A stretch of 64,000 nt of DNA. It comes from Hemerocallis citrina. Taxonomy: Eukaryota; Streptophyta; Magnoliopsida; Asparagales; Asphodelaceae. A model generated the notes under the pieces. It was not told where the DNA came from. It made no database searches and saw only the letters and a list, made by a program, of their open reading frames with translations. Positions 11,275 to 21,694 of the stretch are shown here, one piece after another. The position numbers were made by a program, and so were the translations under genes. Each line of letters begins with the position of its first letter. Positions within the stretch are counted from its first letter, which is position 1. Location of the stretch: positions 42,960,109-43,024,108 of the forward strand of contig CM030364.1 of NCBI GenBank assembly GCA_017893485.1, given 5' to 3'.

Positions 11275-12480
11275 ATGGCCGAAGATCACCCTTCCTCTCC
11301 AATACCACCTTCTTCGAATCCTCCAAAACCTACTACCTCCACCTTTCATCCTGCTCTCACCATCCCTAACATCACCAAATTCATCAAAGTCACGCTCGAT
11401 ATTGAAAAGGCCAATATAATACGTGGTCTGAACTCTTCAAGATCCATGCCAGAGCCTATCAAGTCCTTGATCATATCATTCCCCCATCTCCAAATGATAC
11501 GCCGTTCACTCTCTCTCAAACAAACCGATCCTACTCTTTGGTCGCACCTTGATGCTGTTGTCCTACAATGGATTTATGGCACCATCTCTAATGATCTTTT
11601 CAACACAATTATTGAACGTGATTCAACTACTGAACTTACTTGGAACCGACTGTTTGATATCTTCTTCGACAACAAAAACTCTAGGGCTCTCTACCTAGAA
11701 CAAGAATTTTCGAGAGTCACCATGGAGCAGTTTCCTGATACTTCATCGTATTGTCAACACCTTAAATCACTCTCGGATCAACTATCTAATGTTGGTGCTC
11801 CCGTTTCAAACAGACAGTTGGTGCTTCAGCTCGTTTCCGACTTAACAGATGCTTATGCCACTGTGGGTTCCCAAATTCGTCACGGAGAATCACTTCCTCC
11901 ATTTTACAAGGCCCGTTCTATGCAATTTTTAGAGGAAATGGCACGGGCAAAAAGGGCAGCAAACACCATAGATAGCTCTGCTTTCCTAGTATCTCAACAT
12001 GACAACTCTGCTGGAAATCTGTATCACCATCAAAACCGCAACAACAATGGCAGCAGCAGCCGCGGTGGTCATGGCGGCACAAGAAGCAACCACAGCGGTC
12101 GTGGTAGAGGCAGAGGAGGTGGTCATGGCGGCCGATCGCAAAACCACCGGCCCACGTCTTGGCAGCCGCCTCCAACGCAAACACAGCAGTGGGCGTATCT
12201 TCCATGGGCAGGACCATGGCAGCCATGGGCCATACCACCTTGTCCATATCCTACAGCAGAAAATTGGCAGAAACAACTCACATCTCAGCAGGCCCACCAG
12301 CCAGGAATTCTTGGGCCTAAGCCTCAGCAGGCCCATATAGTAGCCGCCCCTCAACATGCACAGTCGTCATATGCACGTCGTCATATGCACCAACCGATAT
12401 TCATGCTGCAATGCATACTCTATCTATCTGTCCTCCTGACGATTAATGGTATATGGACACAGGGGCCATCTCTCACATGA
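11275..12480 (+). CDS. copia gag polyprotein
   Basis: A 401-residue open frame starting 66 bp after the 5' LTR. Residues about 30-240 match the plant copia gag (UBN2-type) fold, with LWSHLDAVVLQWIYGTIS, WNRLFDIFFDN and ALYLEQEF. After about residue 265 comes a glycine/arginine-rich RNA-binding-like region (GRGRGRGGGHGGRS) in place of a CCHC zinc knuckle, then a proline/tryptophan/histidine-rich stretch. Gag forms the virus-like particle that packages element RNA. The frame ends by a shift just before the protease motif, so the protein lacks its fusion to pol. ATG at 11275 is the first good start after the leader. Confidence 0.88.
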   Translation: MAEDHPSSPIPPSSNPPKPTTSTFHPALTIPNITKFIKVTLDIEKANIIRGLNSSRSMPEPIKSLIISFPHLQMIRRSLSLKQTDPTLWSHLDAVVLQWIYGTISNDLFNTIIERDSTTELTWNRLFDIFFDNKNSRALYLEQEFSRVTMEQFPDTSSYCQHLKSLSDQLSNVGAPVSNRQLVLQLVSDLTDAYATVGSQIRHGESLPPFYKARSMQFLEEMARAKRAANTIDSSAFLVSQHDNSAGNLYHHQNRNNNGSSSRGGHGGTRSNHSGRGRGRGGGHGGRSQNHRPTSWQPPPTQTQQWAYLPWAGPWQPWAIPPCPYPTAENWQKQLTSQQAHQPGILGPKPQQAHIVAAPQHAQSSYARRHMHQPIFMLQCILYLSVLLTINGIWTQGPSLT

Positions 12481-15400
12481 CTGCAAATGGAGGTAATCTT
12501 ATGTCTTATTCCAATATGAGTAATAATATTACTGTTGGTAGTGGTCATCATATTCCAGTTATTGGTTGTGGAAATGCATTATTACCTAACCCACATCATC
12601 CTTTAACCTTACATAATGTCTTGCATGCACCCAAATTAATTAAAAATCTTGTTTCTGTGAGAAAATTTACCATTGACAATGATGTTTCTGTTGAATTTGA
12701 TCCCTTCGGTTTTTCTGTGAAGGATTTTCAGACCGGGATGCACTTAATGAGATGCAACAGCTTGGGTGAACTTTATCCTATTACCACAAGACCATCCACT
12801 ACAACACCATCCACCTTTGCCGCTATCCAATGAATTATGGCACAATCGTTTAGGACATCCGGAAGCTCTTGTTTTAAATTCTCTTCACCGAAACAATTTT
12901 ATTATTTGTAATAAGTTTCAAAATAATTTCTTTTGTCATTCTTGTCCCCTTGGGAAGCAAATAAAATTACCTTTTTATGAGTCTTTATCATCCATTTTAA
13001 TGCCTTTTGATATTGTGCATAGTGATCTTTGGACATCACCTACTCTTAGTTCAGGTGGACATCGTTACTATGCTTTGTTTCTTAATGATTTCACGAATTT
13101 TTTATGGACTTTTCCTCTTGCAAATAAATCTCAAGTCCATTCCATTTTTCTCCACTTTCGTACTCACATTAAAACTCAATTTGAAAAAGAAATTAAATGT
13201 TTTCAATATGACAACGGAAAAGAGTACGACAATGCATTTTTTCATAAGTTCTTTGAACTCAATGGAATGGCTTTTAGATTTTCTTGTCCTCATACATCTC
13301 CTCAAAATGGAAAAGCCGAAAGAAAGATTCGTACCATAAATCACATCATCCGAACTCTTCTTGCTCATGCCTCCCTCCCACCTTCGTTTTGGCACCATGC
13401 CCTACAAATGGCCACTTACCTTCTCAATATTCTCCCAACAAAAAAACTTGCCCTCCAACGCCCACCAAAATTCTCTACCAAAAAGATCCATCATATTCTC
13501 ATCTTCGAGTTTTTGGATGCCTCTGTTATCCTCTCATTCCTTCCACTTCTAGAAATAAATTGCAAGCTTGATCAACACCTTGTGTTTTTTTGGGATATCC
13601 ATCGAACCATAGAGGTTATAAATGTTATAAGTTGTCGAGTCGTAAAATAGTCATTTCAAGGCATGTTATTTTTTTATGAAAATACGTTTCCCTTTTCTAA
13701 TTCAATTGCTCCCTCATCCTCCAGCTATGACTTTTTGGATACAAGCACTACACATTTTCTTTACTCACCCAATCAACCCTTTTTCATCTCTCATGATGTC
13801 CAAACCTCTCCACCTCTAACCGCTAACAATCCGGCACAATCCTCCCCCACCCAACACCCAACTACACCGGCCCCATCCTCTTCATCACACCATACTACTC
13901 CGCAAGGCACCACCTCTCCCACCAAACATACCACCACACCGGCCCAAAACACAAATCCCCTCCAAGCCTAACATGAGCCAACATCTTCTCCAGAATTCAC
14001 ATCTTCAACTCCCTTAGAACAACCCACTTCTATAGCCAACCCACCACACTCTCCTCAAATGACCACCCGAGCACAACACGGCATTTACAAGCCTCGCCAA
14101 CTTTTTAATCTCCATACCTCTGCCCAACATTCCATTTCTCCTTTGCCTACTAATCCCCTTAATGTATTCAATGATCACAATTGGAAAATGGCCATGAAAG
14201 ATGAATATGATGCTCTTATTGAAAATAAGACGTGGGACTTAGTGCCCCATCTGGCTAATGCTAACATTATTCGCAGTTTAGGGATCTTCAGGCATAAGAA
14301 GAAATTCGATGGATCATTTGAACATTATAAGGCTCGTCTAGTAGGAGATGGTGCAGGTCAACAAACTGGTATAGATTGTAGTGAGACCTTCAGTCCAGTA
14401 GTCAAACCGGCTACTATTCGGACGGTACTCAGCGTTGCTTTATCTAAATCATGGTGCCTTCATCAATTAGATGTCAAAAATGCCTTTTTTACATGGAAAT
14501 CTTGAAACTTTGTACATGCACCAACCTCTTGGTTTTCGCAATCCCCAACATCCTGACTATGTCTACCTACTAAAGAAGTCTCTCTATGGCCTCAAACAAG
14601 CCCCTCGGGCTTGGTACCAGCGATTCACTGAATTTGTAGTCACGTTGGGTTTCTCTCACAGTGTCGCAGATCATTCTTTATTCATTTATCACCGAGGCGA
14701 TGACACAGCTTATATTCTTCTCTATGTGGACGACATTATTCTTACTGCATCTTCTGATACTCTCCGTAAATCCATCATGTCTAAACTTGGCTCTGAATTT
14801 TCCATGAAGGATTTGGGTCCCCTAAGTTATTTTCTGGGTATACCTGTTACAAGACATTCGGGAGGTCTTTTTCTTTTACAAAATAAATATGCCGAAGAAA
14901 TTATTGAGCGAGCAGGCATGTTCTCCTGCAAACCATCTTCTACACCAGTAGACACAAAAGCAAAACTCAGTGGATCTTCAGGAAACCCATATCATGATCC
15001 AACCGAACATCGCAGTCTTGTTGGCACTTTACAATATTTGACATTTACAAGACCAGATATCTCTTATGTCATTCAACAAGTGTGTTTATTTATGCATGAC
15101 CCGAGGATCCAACATATGACTGCTTTGAAGCGAATCCTTCGTTATATTAAGGTACTCTTACTTTCAGTCTGCATATCTCTCCCACCTCAGTTGATAAACT
15201 CACTACATATACCGATGCAGACTGGGGTGGATGTCCAGACACCAGAAGGTCTATGTCTGGATATTGCGTATATCTTGAGGACAATTTAATCTCTTGGTTT
15301 GCAAAACGACAACCTACCTTGTCTCGATCGAGTGCTGAAGCAGAGTACCGTGGAGTTACTAATGTAGTTTCCGAATCATGCTGGCTTAGAAACTTACTCT

Positions 15401-15690
15401 TGGAACTTCATTGTCCTGTCACGAAGGCTACATTAGTCTATTGTGATAATGTTAGTGCGGTATATCTTTCTGGCAATCCTATTCAACACCAACGCACTAA
15501 ACACATTAAGATGGATATACACTTTGTGCATGAAAAGGTTGGTCGTGGTAAAGTATGGGTGTTACATGTTCCTTCGCGTTACCAAATTGCCGACATCTTC
15601 ACGAAGGGACTTCCACTGCAACTCTTTGATGATTTTCGACATAGTCTCAACATTCGTCAACCTCCTGTTTCGACTACGGGGGTGTATTAG
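12420..15690 (+). pseudogene. copia pol (protease, integrase, RT, RNase H), broken frame
   Basis: The domains are ordered but need several frame changes. Protease with MDTGAISHMT begins at 12453. The GAG-pre/zinc region WHNRLGH...CHSCPLGK and integrase core with HSDLW, YDNGKEYD and QNGKAERK run 12766-13470; the integrase C-terminus shifts frame near 13470. RT spans about 14150-15150, with [10 protein letters not shown], then a one-base change in a T-run near 14485, and the active-site YVDDI at about 14730. RNase H with [11 protein letters not shown] and ADIFTKGLP fills 15253-15690. Each catalytic motif is recognisable, so the copy died recently, but it cannot make a full polyprotein. Confidence 0.92.
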
Positions 15691-15929
15691 AATATGTCAA
15701 TATCTTTTATATTTAGTATCTTTTATATTTAGTATACACTAATTTAGGAATCATGGCAATACAATTATTAGAATCAATCAGTCACAATTATGGCAACACA
15801 ATTAGAGGAATCAATCAGTAGAAATTATGGCAACACAATTATAGGAATCAATTATGATTTTGTAGCCAAGGTTGTTGTATATATACATGGTTATCATATC
15901 AATGAAAAGCAAGGCAAATATTTCTATCA
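15683..15929 (+). repeat. 3' LTR of copia element
   Basis: Matches the 5' LTR over its whole length with about five differences. It ends ...TTTCTATCA at 15929 and is followed by the MITE palindrome GACGGCACTT. Confidence 0.92.
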
Positions 15930-16439
15930 GGACGGCACTTGAAGTGCCATCTGAGAGAAGTGGGGTTTTTTTGGTTTTTTTATTACGAAATTAATTTTTT
16001 TTTTTGAGGGACGGCACTTCAAGTGCCGTCCGACCATTAAGAAAATATTTTTTTTATGCGACAGTACTTCGAGCTCCGTCGTTTATATATGCATATTTCT
16101 CATTTCGATTCTCATATATAGCAATCTACTGTAGCGATTTATGCATAATATCCATATTTGGTAAACGACTGCAGCACTCTTTTTTACCAAATATGCATAT
16201 TATGCATATATACCAAACGACTACAGATGCTCTAATGTAATATATAATCTTTTAGTATCCAACTCTCTCAAGATTTATTTGTATGTTTGTCTAAATAAAG
16301 AATAAATCTATTTGAAGATACCTGCTTCCCCCTCCCGCCTCCGCTCCCTGCTTCCCCTCTCACTTCTCTCCCCCAGATCTCAAGCATCTCTTTCCCTTCT
16401 AGTTTCTCTTCCTCATCCTTACTTTTCACTACTTTAACC

Positions 16440-17102
16440 TGTTAGGAATTGTGGCCTCAAATACACGTAGGCACGGGGTACTTGGAGAAGAAGAGGAGAA
16501 GACAAGCAGCAAGTAGAAGAAGAGAAGTCTGGAGGGTTGCGGTCGACTGGCTAGGGGTGCGGTCGACCGACCCAGTCGACTGGGGGTTCTTCGAGTGCAG
16601 GCGTCCAACATAGGAGGGGACGGTCGACCGGTCACTAGGGGTGCGATCGACCGGTCAGCCCTCTGGATTGATTCCGCACGATGCGGTCGACCGGCTTGGG
16701 GTGCGGTCGACCGACACTGATGCTGATTATTTCTTTTGGGCTTACGGGAGAAAGGCCCAATTTTCTATATTTATGTTTATCTCTTAGGATTTGTTTGGGG
16801 GCTATATATATGGCCATAAACTCTAGGGTTTAGTATGCCGTGATCATTATTCAACTTTAAGAAAGATTGTGCCGAGTGTTTCAAAGGTGAGAGAGAGAGA
16901 TTGAGAGTTGTAATCTTTCTTGTAATCTTTGTATTTCTTTGGTAATAAGAAGTATTGGTTATCTCTGAATATTAGTTGTGTTCTTGTGAGATCCATATAT
17001 TGTGGTGGCTTGTTCTTGGTTCATCTATTTCTTGGGAGTTTCTATTACTTGTGGTGCACTTTCGCTATTAGCACTACGAGTTGGAAGTAGATTTCTTCGA
17101 CA
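16440..17102 (+). repeat. 5' LTR (663 bp) of gag-protease element
   Basis: It starts TGTTAGGAATTGTGG and ends TTCTTCGACA, with a TATA-like CTATATATATGG near 16803. Several GGTCGACC/GTCGACTGG motifs lie between 16545 and 16720. Confidence 0.92.
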
Positions 17103-17128
17103 AGTGGTATCAGAGCAGTTGGTTCGAG

Positions 17129-18093
17129 ATGGCCGATAACAAGATGAAGATCGAGAGATTCGATGGGAGTGACTTCGCAATATGGAAGATTCAGATGATA
17201 GCGTATCTTCGTCAGAAAGATCTTGATGGTCCGTTGTTTGATGAGAAGCCGGTAGGTGCAGACAAGGATGCGAAGGTCTTGGCAGAGTGGAATCGTTTGG
17301 ATCAGAAGGTGTTGGGGTAGATTCAGTTGGGGCTGAGTAGGAAGGCGTTATTTCATATCTCGAAGGCAAAGACCATAAAGGAGGCTATGGAGATTCTCAC
17401 AGATATGTATGAGAAACCATTGGCATCTAATCAAATTCTTTATCTGAAGATTTTGGTTAATATGAAGTTGAAGGAAGGGGGTTCAGTAGTAGAGCATGTA
17501 AACAATTACTGTATGGTTTACAACCAGATGGAAGCTGCAGGTTTAAAGTTTTCAGAGAGGGGGCAGTCATTGTTACTTCTATCTATTTTACCCGATAGTT
17601 ATGGTACGGTGGAACAGACTATTACAGGCACTTTGACAGATTCGACGACTCTACAGGATGTGGTGAGTAGCATTCTGAACGAGGAGGTAAGAAGGATGAG
17701 AAACAGGGGATATCCATCATCATCTTCTAGAGATTCTGTCATGTATGTTGGGAAGAGACGTGGGAGATCTAAGAGCAGTTGAAAAAGAAAGGATCAGAGT
17801 AGTTCATCTGAGAGTGGGTCTGATGACAGCGATGGAAGACATGGGCCTGAGTGCTGGTATTGTCACAAGAAGGGTCACATGCTGCGCAGTTGTAAGACTT
17901 ATATGAAGAAGAAGTAGGAAAAACCAAAGAGAGATACTCCAAAAGAAGCTCAAGTGGGGCTTGTTGAGAATCTATGCTTATCAGCTCGGGAGGAGTTGAG
18001 CACTCAAGATTGGTGTATTGATTCGGGAGCTTCTTTTCATTGCACTCCGATGAGAGAGGTATTTGATGACTATGATGATGGTTCTTTGGAGAT
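17129..18093 (+). pseudogene. copia gag-protease with in-frame stops
   Basis: From ATG 17129 the frame matches copia gag: FDGSDFAIWKIQM near the start, ILYLKILVNMKL and a VEHVNNY segment in the middle, and a basic/serine-rich C-terminus. A CCHC zinc knuckle (CWYCHKKGHMLRSC) lies at about 17850-17895 and an aspartic protease motif (CIDSGASFH) at about 18010-18040. Stops interrupt the frame at 17318 (TAG), 17780 (TGA) and near 17915 (TAG), and the reading then shifts at about 18095. The stops are single-base changes in otherwise conserved sequence, so this copy is inactive. The architecture matches Tnt1-like gag. Confidence 0.87.
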
Positions 18094-18828
18094 GTGATCG
18101 TGGAGAATGGTCACCGGTGTCCTGTATGTGGGGTTGGTACTGTTTGCGTGAATACCATTGATGATCAGAGTGTTGTCTTCCGGGAGACAAGGCATGTTCC
18201 AGACTTAAAAGAAAATCTTATCTCGATTGGAAGGCTAGACAAGGAGGGGTTGTCTACTATAGTTGGTAGTGGGGAGTGGTGTATAGCTGCAGGTTCAAGG
18301 GTGATTGCAAAAGGGAAGCGTGAGGGAACACTGTATTTGCTTAGAGACATGAGGGGCGTTTCTCCTGTAGTTGACTCTCAGCCAGAATCGAGTAGTAGGT
18401 TGTGTGGGGTGCAACCGAGTTCTTTCAGTTGTGAAGGAGAGGTTACTAATTTAGTGAGAGCTGCTGGCCATGAAAGTGATCCTAGTGGGCAAGACGTTAC
18501 TGCGGTAAGAGGACTTTGCGAATTGGCAGTTGAAGCTTCAAGTCGCTCTTGTGAGGTAGAGAGCACTGATATCGATATGCGGGGTGATGTCGATGAGGGT
18601 AACCGAATTGGGACTGTAGGGGTTGAACAGACTGCGGAGTTTGTGGAGGTGTCGTCCACGGAGGTTTCTAGTGCAGAGGGTGCATTGAGAGGCTTTGAAC
18701 CATATCCGGTGTTGATGGAGATCTTGCGAGTTGGAGAGTCTCATAACACGAAATCCGACACGGGAGATTGTTTCTCCGGTATTCGTGCTCTAAGCGATTG
18801 GTGGAGCACATCCTTCATGAGGCGATGA
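18094..18828 (+). CDS. Protease C-terminus/GAG-pre fused to novel Ser/Glu-rich tail
   Basis: A 244-residue open frame continuing the protein after a frameshift. The first ~90 residues are copia protease end and pre-integrase (RHVPDLKENLISIGRL, then GTLYLLRDM). Normally the zinc-binding integrase domain would follow. Here about 150 residues follow that are rich in Ser, Glu, Val and Gly, with CEGEV, CEVESTD and VEVSSTEVSSAEG, and resemble no domain I know. The tail could be captured or rearranged DNA filling the deleted pol region. It remains open while upstream gag has decayed, which may be chance. Confidence 0.55.
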   Translation: MIVENGHRCPVCGVGTVCVNTIDDQSVVFRETRHVPDLKENLISIGRLDKEGLSTIVGSGEWCIAAGSRVIAKGKREGTLYLLRDMRGVSPVVDSQPESSSRLCGVQPSSFSCEGEVTNLVRAAGHESDPSGQDVTAVRGLCELAVEASSRSCEVESTDIDMRGDVDEGNRIGTVGVEQTAEFVEVSSTEVSSAEGALRGFEPYPVLMEILRVGESHNTKSDTGDCFSGIRALSDWWSTSFMRR

Positions 18829-18986
18829 GGGGTGGTTGGTGCACTCCACGTGGTGGAGTGGCGGAGGTGCTCTTCATGAGAGTGGGGAGTACTTGGGTCT
18901 TCCATGAAAGTGGGAGATGGCAGAGATAATGCAAGAAAAGATTGCAATAACTTTGAAGCGTGGTGTATTTGGTCCAAGTGGGAGAT

Positions 18987-19627
18987 TGTTAGGAATTATG
19001 GACTCAAATACACGTAGGCACGGGGTACTTGGAGAAGAAGAGGAGAAGACAAGCAGCAAGTAGAAGAAGAGAATTCGAGAGGGTTGCGGTCGACCGGCTA
19101 GGGGTGCAGTTGACCAACCCAGTCGACTGGGGGTTCTTCGAGTGCAGGCGTCCAACAGAGGAGGGGACGGTTGACCGTCACTAGGGGTGCGGTCGACCGA
19201 TCAACCCTCTGGATTGATTCGCATGATGCGGTCGACCGACACCGACGCTGATTGTTTCTTTTGGGCTTACGGGAGAAAGGCCCAATTTGCTATATTTGTA
19301 TTTATCTTTTAGGATTTGTTTGGGGGCTATATATATGGCCGTAAACTCCAGGGTTTAGTATGCCGTGATCATTATTCAACTTTAAGAGAGATTGTGCCGA
19401 GTGTTTCAAAAGTGAGAGAGAGAGATTGAGAGTTGTAATCTTTCTTGTAATCTTTGTATTTCTTTGGGAATAAGAAGTATTAGTTATCTCTGCATATTGG
19501 TTGTGTTCTTGTGAGATCCATATATTGTGGTGGCTTGTTCTTGGTTCATCTATTTCTTGGAAGTTTCTATTGCTTGTGGTGCACTTCTGCTATTAGCACT
19601 ACGAGTTGGGAGTAGATTTCTCCAACA
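18987..19627 (+). repeat. 3' LTR (641 bp) of gag-protease element
   Basis: Aligns with the 5' LTR throughout, starts TGTTAGGAATTATGG and ends TTCTCCAACA. It has lost one of the GGTCGACC-containing repeats relative to the 5' copy. Confidence 0.92.
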
Positions 19628-20840
19628 TAAACCATTTGGAGTTTTAATGTTCGCCGGGGAATGATCGGGGCATGGCCATGGGATGGTCGTGACCGTCAAT
19701 TAGGGTCCACTTCGGGGTCGGAGGGGGGCGAGCAGAGGTCAAGCTTGGCCTTGGGGGCAGCGGTGGCTGTCACAGCGTTCGACTGAGTCGAAGGTGCTGC
19801 GAAGGGAGCTGGCTGCGGATGCACCGCCGCCGACCGTCGAGGATGTGGGCTGTGTTGCCGGGGCTGCCCCACGAGGGCTGGTTTGGTCATGTCGGGGCTG
19901 GCGGCGGATGTGGTGTTATGTGCTGGCTGCCGTGGGGTGGTTGTTGCGAGGTCTTGTCATAGGAGGAAGCGCTCGGCAGTTTTGGGGTAGTGGGTGCTGT
20001 CGTGGAGACATGTAGGGTAGGGTAGTGAGAGATTCGCTAGGGGGAAATTGATTCATTTGATTTGGGGGTGTTGTTGGGGGGGGGGGGGGGGGATTTGAAT
20101 TTCAAAGTGATTATTGATATTCGAATCGACGTTGAGGAGCTCCTAATATCCAAATATTTTACCAAATATTCAAATTACAACCGATTTACAATTAGCAGTG
20201 AAATGTATCCTAGTTGGTGTGGGCGACGGTAGTCAGGTAATTTTATCGTTGGGGCTCTGTTTTGACCTATTCAGGTCAAAGTGAGGGGTGCCTAAGGTCT
20301 CGCATGTCAAAGGGCTTGGAGGAGAAGGTGGCATTTGTAGAACCGTCAGAGGCAACGATGGCTTTCGTTGCGAAGGAGCGGTGAGAGTCAACGAGGGTCA
20401 AACGAGGGGATGAGAATGAGGACTCAATCTGTACAGGGAGATGTTAGATTGGTGGAGTGTCTGTGGTGTATCTCACATGGTGCTTGAAGTTGATGTATGG
20501 GTCATTGCTGGGGGCTACGGAGGTGTTGTTGCGAGCGACGACGAGGATAAACTGTGTACAAGCGAGGGACTGAGAGAGAATGAGCTAAAATTGGCACAAA
20601 ATTGGCTCTGGCGAGGTCAGTCGATCAGTAGGATTAGATTTTACTGTAATTTTTGTTTGTTGGTTGAGGTGTGGTATGAGTTTCAGAACTCAGTCTGTTG
20701 GGATCTGAATTTCATAAGCCTTGTTTTTTTTTGTATGTTTTGTTTTTTTTTTTTTAATGAGACGCCAGGGGCATTCAACCCACCGTTGACAATAAAAAAA
20801 CAAAAAAACAAAAACAAGCAAATAATAGAAAAGCATTGAA
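19628..20840. other. GC-rich region without a recognised gene
   Basis: G-rich on the plus strand with a G16 tract near 20077-20092. Open frames at 19794-20015 and 20441-20839 give Trp/Gly/Arg-rich translations without domain similarity. The right end (about 20740-20830: a T-run, a GACGCC-containing stretch, then an A-rich tail AATAAAAAAACAAAAAAAC) could be the 3' end of a decayed non-LTR retrotransposon, but I see no duplication to prove it. Confidence 0.35.
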
Positions 20841-21694
20841 ATGTATCAGAATCTCAATTCACCCATTTAGTTCAAGCACCAAGGCGGCAGGAGGGCACTC
20901 CATCCACCGCCTCCGCCTAGGGTGGCAGCTTAGGCGATCAAGGCAGCTGCCTACAAAGACACTGCATTGATGTTTATTTCGTCTCCGCTAGTAAGATTTT
21001 CATCTGCATTTCCTACTCACAAGATTTTGAGTATTTATTCTAATTCTTCATGAGGTGCTGCTACTGAGAGATTTCTTCTCTGATACTGGTTTCATATTTT
21101 GCTCAAATGCATCCGTTTTAACACCTTACTATTGTTCAAACTTCAAACCATTGTGAATACATCATGGTTGCTTTTAGATCTAAATCCAGTATCTGACAGG
21201 GAACCTTCATCTATTGCATAATTAATTATCAGCAACCTTTCCTTACCTTTGGGAAAGTTGGAAACTTAATAAAGCTCGAGCACATGAGTAATGATATTGT
21301 TGTTGAGATTTAGTAAAGAACTGGAGGTCTCATACATGTACATTTTTCCATTTCAAACCATAATTTGAATATTCTGTAATTTGATACTGATTAAAAATAA
21401 TTTATAATTAACCATCAAGTTAAGATCAATATTCTGCACCGTCTTCTTAATCCTAGCTCTCGTGATATTTCTATCCTAACTTCGTGGACTTTTCTTGTGG
21501 TTTTATCAACATTCTGTCAAACTTAACTAGATTGAACTGTGTGATCTGGGATGCGGTAATGGTGTAGATTCCTGATGCTTTTTTTATATGGCTTCTTGAA
21601 CTTTATTCACGTCACATGCTTCTGCGTACTTATATTTTTGAACTTCTTTTGTTCTTAGAAATGAATTATATGATGTACTGTTCTTTTGGTATAG

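Larger units (their letters stand above)
10964..15929 (+). mobile_element. Ty1/copia LTR retrotransposon, complete structure, frameshifted
   Basis: LTRs of about 246 bp lie at 10964-11209 and 15683-15929, both TGTATTAG...TTTCTATCA, differing at only a handful of positions, which suggests a fairly recent insertion. The primer-binding site TGGTATCAG begins directly after the 5' LTR at 11210 and a purine tract (ACGGGGG) precedes the 3' LTR. Inside are gag, protease, integrase, RT and RNase H in copia order. The flanks (TGGGA left, GGACG right) do not form a clean 5-bp duplication. It sits inside the MITE at the edge of one of its palindromes. Confidence 0.93.
10578..16232. mobile_element. Harbinger-like MITE split by a copia element, TSD TAA
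   Basis: The left end is GAGCATCCACAGTCGT and the right end is the inverse ACGACTACAGATGCTC, with TAA on both sides (10575-10577 and 16233-16235). Removing the copia insertion (10964-15929) leaves about 690 bp, close to the 715 bp of the related intact element at 24114-24828. Six GACGGCACTT-type palindromes (near 10697, 10755, 10803, 15931, 16010 and 16060) are spaced by A/T-rich tracts. No transposase is present. Confidence 0.88.
16440..19627 (+). mobile_element. Copia-derived element with gag-protease only
   Basis: LTRs lie at 16440-17102 and 18987-19627, both TGTTAGGAATT... The primer-binding site TGGTATCAGAGC is at 17105 and a polypurine tract (AAGTGGGAGA) precedes the 3' LTR. The flanks TAACC and TAAAC are a near-perfect 5-bp duplication. 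The internal 1.9 kb encodes gag, a zinc knuckle, an aspartic protease and an unusual Ser/Glu/Val-rich tail, but no integrase, RT or RNase H. It is therefore non-autonomous and would depend on a related copia element. Both LTRs carry clusters of GGTCGACC. Confidence 0.9.
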
